DNA from: Podila epigama | Lineage: Eukaryota > Mortierellomycota > Mortierellomycetes > Mortierellales > Mortierellaceae | Direction: 5' to 3' | NCBI GenBank assembly: GCA_015679605.1 | Contig: JAAAVE010000780.1 | Location: forward strand, 1-13,640 | DNA length: 13,640 bases | In this document: positions 8,066-13,640 of the stretch, one piece after another | Layout of the letters: each line of letters starts with the position of its first letter | Numbering within the stretch: position 1 is the stretch's first letter | Made by a program: the position numbers and the translations under genes | Notes under the pieces: model-generated | What the model saw: only the letters and a program-made list of their open reading frames with translations | The model's database searches: none | Told to the model about the DNA's origin: nothing

Positions 8066-10000
8066 ATGTCGGCCATCAACTACTCCAAATGGGACGCCCT
8101 CGAAATCTCTGACGACTCGGACATTGAGTGCCATCCTAATGTACTGCTCCATGCCTATCTCTCCTGAGTTTTGTCGTTCTGCTTGTCCATACCCTTCGGA
8201 AACGTTCTTTTTCTTTTCGTTTTGTTCCTATTCTCCTTACATACCGGATCGACTGAACAAAGTTCTCTCTGTTTTCACGTTACAACTCAAAAAAAAATAT
8301 GTATAACCTCCATAGGTTGACAAACGCTCCATGATCCGTTGGAAACAGGAGCAAATTCATCGAGAGCGTGAAGCCCGTCGCAACAAGATCAAAGAACTCA
8401 GTCAAGAAGTTGCCTCCATCAAGCAGCAACTCGCCCGCATGGACACTCTTCAACAAAAGGTCAAGGAAAATGGCGTCGAGTTTATTGCAAAGACCATGAA
8501 CGAGTTCAAGGCCATGGCCGCGTCCTCAAATGTCCTCACTCCCGAAAACGAAGAAAAGTTGAACCTCGTCCAGGCCGACCTCGACCAGGATCAGGCTTGC
8601 GAACGCTATCTTGAAAAAATGAATGAACAATACGCGGTCCTTACTAAACGCTTCGAAGAGGCCGATAAAGAACTCAAAAAGCTCGAGGCTGTTGAGAATA
8701 AGAAGCTTACATCGGACAAACTCGTTACAGGATTCGACAAGACGGTAAGGAGGCGCAAGGATAAAGATACAGAACGATACTTTTTGACCATTGCAATATC
8801 CTAATTTGTATATTTTTTATTCTTCATTGCTCAGGCTGTCACCAAGGCTCCTCAACCTCCAAAGGAACCAGCCAAGCCCGCCAAAAAGACTGAAAAGACA
8901 AGAGTCATCGAGACCCTCAATCCTGGCAGTGCTGTAAGTGAAACCACCACCACCACAGGTTCAATCTAGGAGTAATGTATACTTGATGTATGCAATGGAT
9001 CTGATTCGCTTACCTCGGAAATTCTGTTTTCAAAACGTATTTAGGACGGTATTCCAGCAAAGGCTTCGACATCATCCACAGGAGCGAGTAACAAAAAAAC
9101 TGCCGCCAAAAAGGCACCAACAACATCAGCAGATGATTCATCATCAGACGACGACGAGGAGGTCGAGGTCTCGAGCGTGGCGCTAGAATTCTCACGTATC
9201 AAGGGTTTCGATGCCTCACTCAATTTCATTTCCAAGCATCCTTACCTTGGCACGCAAAAGTACTCGGACGAAATCATGGCCCAGGCCTTCAAGGCCCAAA
9301 TGGAGGGCGATGAGACCTATGCCAACAACTGTGTTCATCAGGCTCTCATTCTTCAGTACTGTGGACAACTCGGCAAGGATGGTGTCGGTCTCTTTTTCCA
9401 CAGGCAAGTCTGTTTTTTTTTTTTTTTTTTTTTTCTCAGCCTCTATATATTTCTTCCGCAAAAATGTCGAATGGCAGAACATATGGATATCTCAATGGAT
9501 TTGGTACAAAAACTAAACTCCTCTTTTTTTCTTGTTTTCAACTCCACATTAGAATCCGTGATCCCAGCCATGCAGCACTCAAGATCTTCCAGAACGACTG
9601 GAAGGACACTTTTACACGGATCAAGGACCGATGCAAAGTGTTGGCTGCAGAACGCGCGGCCAATAGCCCTGCAGGTGTCGAAACGATCCAACTTCAAGCC
9701 ACTGATCCAGGCACTCAAATCCACATCACAGGCCCTCCTGCCGATGCTGACCCCAAAGTGCACGAGATCTTTGCCGCCTTGCCTGAAGATTTTCAAGAAG
9801 CCATTCTCTCGGGTTCGCTTGAGAATGTGAACAAGTCGCTTGAAGGCATGAGCGTCGAACTCGCTGAGGAAGTCGTCCGTGTCTGCAACCAAGTTGGATT
9901 CCTCAGCATTGAAGGTGAAATTATTGACACGACCAATGGCGAAACTATCGAAAGTCGCGAGGCCGCCATTGCTGCTGCAAAGGAAGCTGAATCCAAGTAG
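8066..10000 (+). CDS. CDC37: Hsp90 co-chaperone Cdc37
   Basis: Five exons: 8066-8140, 8316-8744, 8835-8933, 9045-9403, 9553-10000; 469 aa, close to yeast Cdc37 (506). Cdc37 delivers protein kinase clients to Hsp90 in the cytosol. The N terminus NYSKWDALEISDDSDIE then HPNVDKRSMIRWKQ is the family signature. Ser15 sits in an acidic SDDSD site equivalent to the CK2-phosphorylated Ser13 of human Cdc37. A long charged coiled coil follows (about 35-160), then a Lys/Pro/Ala and acidic Ser linker (about 170-245). The middle domain runs from about 250 (FSRIKGFDASLNFISKHP through GVGLFFHRIRDPSH). The helical C-terminal part contains ADPKVHEIFAALPEDFQEAI. Introns 1-3 are GT-AG; intron 4 uses a GC donor. 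The gene is divergent from the CENP-H-like gene and convergent with the PiggyBac-like gene. Confidence 0.96.
9404..9552 (+). other. GC-AG intron of CDC37
   Basis: Conserved coding sequence ends ...VGLFFH plus AG at 9403, and resumes with A ATC CGT (R-I-R-D-P) at 9553. The only donor that keeps both frame and conserved residues is AG|GCAAGT, an exact match to the strong GC-donor consensus. The intron contains a run of 22 T (9413-9434) leading into CTCAG (ends about 9439), which looks like a strong decoy 3' splice site. Using that site shifts frame after the later acceptor. Confidence 0.85.
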
Positions 10001-10410
10001 AAGAAGAAAAAGAACAAATGGAAACAGTTGAGAATCACAGATTTTTCAATTACTACTATTAATTTGAGACCAATAAGGTTTGAGCCTCCAAAAGTGAGGC
10101 GAATTTGGTTAGCGTTGCCGAATGTAATGACAGCTGAAGCCTATTATTCGACAACGCCAGGGACTCGAGATGTAAGATACACACAGAAAGAGTCCCTGGC
10201 AAGGAAGAATGAGGGGTTTTTTTTCGGGTGAACCAGTGGTCCGATTGAGATGCGGTTTTTACAGGATGTGTACCACTTGGTCATCTTCCAACAGAGTCTA
10301 GTTGGCCACGTTGAAGAGGTGTTAAGGGAGTACATATTAGCGAGGGAATGAGTTGATCGGAATACTTTATGTCAAGAGCTCAAAATCATTATTTTCAAGA
10401 AGGTATAAGG
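10001..10410. other. Convergent 3' spacer
   Basis: Separates the stop codons of CDC37 (+) and the PiggyBac-like gene (-), so it should hold both 3' ends. No gene is seen. Its main structural feature is the inverted repeat at 10156-10200. TTAA tetranucleotides occur at 10059-10062 and 10322-10325, but neither is followed by a recognisable piggyBac terminal repeat. Confidence 0.5.
10156..10200. repeat. 11-bp perfect inverted repeat (hairpin)
   Basis: GCCAGGGACTC (10156-10166) and GAGTCCCTGGC (10190-10200) are separated by 23 nt. The stem is GC-rich and would form a stable hairpin in a transcript from either strand. It lies between two converging genes. A role in 3'-end formation is possible but unproven; it could also be the scar of a small mobile element. 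Confidence 0.7.
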
Positions 10411-12630
10411 CTACATTTGTGCCATCGCATGCTGGTCAAAGCATGGTCTACAACACCCTGGCCCGCTTCCATCTAATCCTCCACAGATGCAAAAGGTCCT
10501 GTATCTAGCTGACCGCTTGCCGCTGTTGCGAGGCTTGTTGCCAAGGTTTTGCTGGCATCGAGAACACACCTTTTGAATGCGACGCTTACCCTCGACATTC
10601 TTGAACTTGCGTAATTCATGAAGAGGAGTGACTTTGGGTTGCTGTATCGGTTTGACGGCGGGGGATGGGGAAGGGTACTCGTCCAGCAGAAGAGAGGAGA
10701 CCATGGATCGGCGAAACTCGATGTGGTCAAGATGTGGCCCCTTTTCCATGACGTATGCGCGGTATGCCAGATAGGCATTCGATTCTGCAATGGCAAAAGC
10801 AAAAGCCATGACATGGTGTTGCCCATTGGAAGTCTTGATCACATCGTGGAGGTTGATCTTGTTGTCGCGAATGGTGTTATTTATATCAACAGCTCCCTTG
10901 CACTGAGAGTATTCAACGAACACGCTGGCAGGCCTGAACGTGTCCTCTTGACGGACATTGTTCTTGTATTGGACACGCGTGATTTCATCCCCCATGGCCG
11001 TGGTGCCCGCAGTTGCGATCAGGCATTGAGGCTTGCGATCACGCTGTGCAACCAAAAGCACAGGGTGCATGTAAGTGTGGTGCCCTTGAATCTGGGCCGT
11101 GAGACGCGTTATGGAGCCTATTTTCTCTGGCAGTGTCGATAAGATGGCAGGGGGGATGAATTTTGGGAAGGACGTCCTCTTCTTGATGTGCATCATGGAA
11201 AAGAACCCATGATGCAAGAGGGCCTTCGCTGCAGCAGGCGATCCAAAATACGAGTTGGCAAATACAGTGCGACCTGAATGTGTCCAGGGCTTGACCAGGC
11301 GAAGCATGGCTCCTATGCTCTTGCTTCCAAACTCGACATCGAACTCACGGGGAGGGGCTTCCTTGTCCTGTACAAGATCGAGTTGGAGCAAGATGTTGGT
11401 TGCAGGATCTGCCAGTGTCTTGTACTCTTGGTCAACTGGGGGCATGTTACGGACACCGGGCATTCCCTCGCTACCAAATCTGAATTGGAAATGGAAGAAG
11501 GTGATGTTCAATTGATTTTTTTTGTTGGGTGCAAAAAACAGCGGCAGCGGGAAGCTGGTCAAAGAGGATGATGGACTTACCGTTTTCCACGCCATGGATT
11601 CATTGACTCGCCAATGGTCAAACGATGGCTTGGGTGAACTGTGGATGCAAGATTGTCATTATATGCTTTCCAGAAGGGGTTGGTGAGTTCATACTTGGAT
11701 GAGGTGGATCTCTGATCAGGTAAAGGCTCGTTGTTGCCGAAAGTGAAGTGAAGTAGAATGCTCGAAAACCTTTTATGAGACATGAAGCGATCCAAGCCAT
11801 TCAGTCTGTCAAATGGCATCGGTAATATCTTGCTATCGAACATCTCAGTCTGGCGAAGAGGGCAGCACATCGCGAACCAAATGGCCAGCCATCGCATGAA
11901 CTCTGGAAAGTCAAGAGGGATGTGGTTGTTCTTATCCGCTACGAGGAGTTTTTGGTTAATAGCTGGTATGATCTCCAACATTATGTACTCTGTTGGGATG
12001 AACGCAGCAAAGAGTTTCCCTGGACTGGCCATACGCAAAGTGGGGTCCACAAGTCTACCCTTGTTGTGGTGGATCTCATGCGCCGAATGGATAGATGACC
12101 GTGCATCCATTAGGATGTCTCCTGACTTCCAGTCCCATTCTTGTGTATCAAGGGTGTCTGCGGGAGGATATTCTTCTTCGACGCTTGGACAGTGAACATC
12201 AGCTGTATCCGCGTTGTCACATTCGTCGTCAGAATAAGCGACCCCAATGTTGTCATCGTCGACACCATCGAGTAGCTGCTCATCATTTACACTGTCGAGG
12301 TTATCAAGAGGCTAGAAAGAGAAACAGAAGGGCGAACATAAGTGTGGGCGGCAAAGGGATAGAAAATAAGAATATATAAAGAGGTTCGTACTTTACATCA
12401 TCCTCGACGACAGGGACAATGCTGATGTTGGTTTTTTTAACGTCCAAAGAGGCGCACTGATCGTCAGTAAAGGCGATGATGTATGAGGAATCTTTGACCT
12501 CAAGCACCTTTCCGAACGCATACTCCTCGTTCCTTCTGGATAGCAGATGTTCGCAGGCGGATGCCTTGAAGAACCGCTTGTGCATTCGAACAAGCGAGTC
12601 CTTTTGGATTTTTTTGTTGACTTTGGGCAT
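10411..12630 (-). CDS. PiggyBac-like transposase-derived protein, catalytic triad degenerate
   Basis: Three exons in coding order: 12630-12397, 12311-11581, 11479-10411, with GT-AG introns and frame kept; 677 aa without internal stops. It belongs with PiggyBac/DDE_Tnp_1_7 transposases. Residues 1-78 (exon 1) have a small beta-rich, Tudor/SH3-like look (FGKVLEVKDSSYIIAFTDDQ). Residues 79-140 are an acidic linker. The DDE region starts near 170 (SPGKLFAAFIPTEYIMLEII), with LTIGESMNPWRGK (309-321), GMPGVRNMPPVDQEYKTLAD, RTVFANSYFGSP (392-403) and KGAVDINN (516-523). The C terminus (627-672) is a Cys-rich zinc ribbon, CSRC...CIC...CCRPCFDQH. In active relatives the first two blocks carry Asp (T-[IV]-D-E and A-D-[SN]-[WY]-F); here they are Gly312 and Asn397, and only Asp520 remains. 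The product should not cut DNA but may still bind it. No TTAA-flanked terminal repeats were found. Whether it is domesticated or recently disabled is open. Confidence 0.88.
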
Positions 12631-13191
12631 AATGGGGGAAAAGTGGGGGGAGGTAGAAGGGACTTCACGGAAAAAAAGTGTTTTATATTATTGAGACTCC
12701 TCTTCTGTTTTTGGACTGGTGTTATTGTTGTTTAGGGTCGGGTACCTCAGCCTTCATGTATTGGCTTACTTAGTGGCCTCAAGAGTGGATCTTATCTTAC
12801 CTTGACTCTACCTCAATAAGACTCTACCAAGAGCTACAAAGATCAAAAACAGAGTCTAGATGCGCAATGTCTTCTTGAATCCACGATCTTCTTGCCGACG
12901 CGTATCCGCATTCAAAACGCAGACGTAGATGGAATCCACGACGCGTTCAATACTCAGTTCACTCACATGGGTGCATTGGCCCCAACATACCAAATATGGC
13001 AATGATTAAAGTTCAAAATCTCATTTCAAGCCCAGTGGCACCCATGGGACCATGGACATCTACCTTCTTTTTTGAGGTCATTGAAGCAAATGAGGCTTTC
13101 GAGGCGTTTTTTATATGCGATCAATAGTCAAAAAGTTCATGCAAGCCTTTTTTTAAATGCTGCTATTATGTCTTCTTTTTTTCTTCCTTGT
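12631..13191. other. Intergenic region
   Basis: Holds the presumed promoter of the PiggyBac-like gene and the 3' flank of the partial gene at 13192-13640. Small repeats are visible: GACTCTACC twice (about 12804-12830) and GAATCCACGA twice (about 12876 and 12932). A 12-mer AACAGAGTCTAG at 12848-12859 also occurs at 10290-10301. No gene is seen. Confidence 0.5.
12681..12687 (-). promoter_or_regulatory. TATA-like box of the PiggyBac-like gene
   Basis: TATAAAA on the minus strand, 51-57 bp upstream of the ATG at 12630. It is followed by a pyrimidine-rich leader (CCTCCCCCCACTTTTCCCCC). The position fits a short-leader promoter; no experimental support. Confidence 0.4.
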
Positions 13192-13586
13192 TCATGCTGA
13201 TGCCAGAGCGAGTTCCAAGTTTTGAACGCTTGCATGAATACGCTATCATGGGAGAAAAAGATCGTTTTAAAGTTTAGATATCCATTCTCGAAAGCATAGG
13301 AGAGATACACGTTGAACACTGACGACAAAATATGTGACAACGAGATGAAGAAAAAAAAAAAAAACTCACGACAAGTCGCTGTTCCTGTTGAGCATCTTGT
13401 CCAGAAAACTCAATGATCTTGCTTAGCAGACGCACCACAAATTGCACATAGATGAGACCAATACCGCCAGCTCCCAGCGCCATGGCATTGCCTCCCGCAA
13501 ATGATGTCAATGATGCTATCGCCGCTGCTGCCCGTGCAGACGACGAGACTGCTTGTTGATAATGATGATGAAACTGGTTTTGGTAG

Positions 13587-13640
<54 letters not shown>
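13192..13640 (-). CDS. Unrecognised protein with polyQ tract, C-terminal part
   Basis: Partial: the 5' end lies beyond the window. The open frame enters at 13639 with a run of 17 CAA codons (to 13589). It continues as HYQNQFHHHYQQAVSSSARAA, a small-residue stretch, and then a hydrophobic segment ALGAGGIGLIYVQFVVRLL that could be a membrane helix or a buried helix. It ends SKIIEFSGQDAQQEQRLV at a GTGAGT donor (exon end 13370). My preferred last exon is 13242-13192 after a TAG acceptor at 13243, adding RIHASVQNLELALASA and a stop in frame, with a 127-nt intron. An alternative reading uses an acceptor near 13312 in another phase and gives a longer exon, but it needs a poor donor. The open, in-frame polyQ and the clean donor argue for a real gene. 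The family is not recognised. Confidence 0.5.
13589..13640 (-). repeat. (CAA)n repeat encoding polyglutamine
   Basis: At least 17 uninterrupted CAA triplets on the minus strand, running off the window edge. The frame agrees with the open coding sequence downstream. The absence of CAG interruptions makes it prone to length change. Confidence 0.85.

Noticed and set aside
9443-9892. 149-codon minus frame antisense to CDC37 exon 5
   Set aside because: Shadow of CDC37; the + strand product has clear family identity there.
10618-11142. 174-codon + frame antisense to the PiggyBac-like gene
   Set aside because: Shadow of the well-supported minus-strand coding sequence; no independent support.
10059-13009. 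TTAA sites (10059, 10322, 13006) as ends of a PiggyBac element
   Set aside because: The bases inside the TTAA sites do not form matching terminal inverted repeats, so element ends are not supported.

Overview
The window looks like nuclear DNA of a filamentous fungus, most likely an early-diverging one (Mucoromycota, e.g. Mucorales). Three things point that way: short spliceosomal introns (about 85-200 nt) with GTAAGT-like donors; a clearly fungal CDC37; and a PiggyBac-like transposase gene with the 'ESMNPW' style of DDE motif, which I associate with Mucoromycota. CT-rich gene leaders and abundant microsatellites fit but are not diagnostic. I cannot name the species.

Layout. 1-1950 is gene-poor: simple repeats and a broken Ty3/gypsy-type integrase remnant on + (about 1060-1480). 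1957-3492 (-) encodes an unrecognised, disordered, Ser/Asn/His-rich basic protein of 511 aa. 3493-6209 is a 2.7-kb stretch without a convincing gene. It holds a run of purine-rich microsatellites upstream of that gene and a 190-bp foldback segment with perfect 20-bp inverted ends. 6210-7740 (-) is a seven-exon gene for a 232-aa coiled-coil protein whose C terminus resembles the kinetochore subunit CENP-H (Fta3/Mcm16). 8066-10000 (+) is the Hsp90 co-chaperone CDC37 in five exons, with a non-canonical GC-AG fourth intron. 10411-12630 (-) is a three-exon PiggyBac-derived transposase-like gene of 677 aa that is fully open but has lost two of the three catalytic aspartates. 13192-13640 (-) is the 3' part of an unrecognised gene with a polyglutamine tract, cut by the window edge.

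The CENP-H-like gene and CDC37 are divergent across a 325-bp spacer. CDC37 and the PiggyBac-like gene converge on a 410-bp spacer that contains an 11-bp hairpin. The genes do not form a functional pathway. The parts most worth a second look are the catalytically degenerate but intact PiggyBac gene, the candidate CENP-H, the GC-AG intron and the foldback segment. All exon models were made by hand from splice motifs and reading-frame continuity, without transcript evidence.
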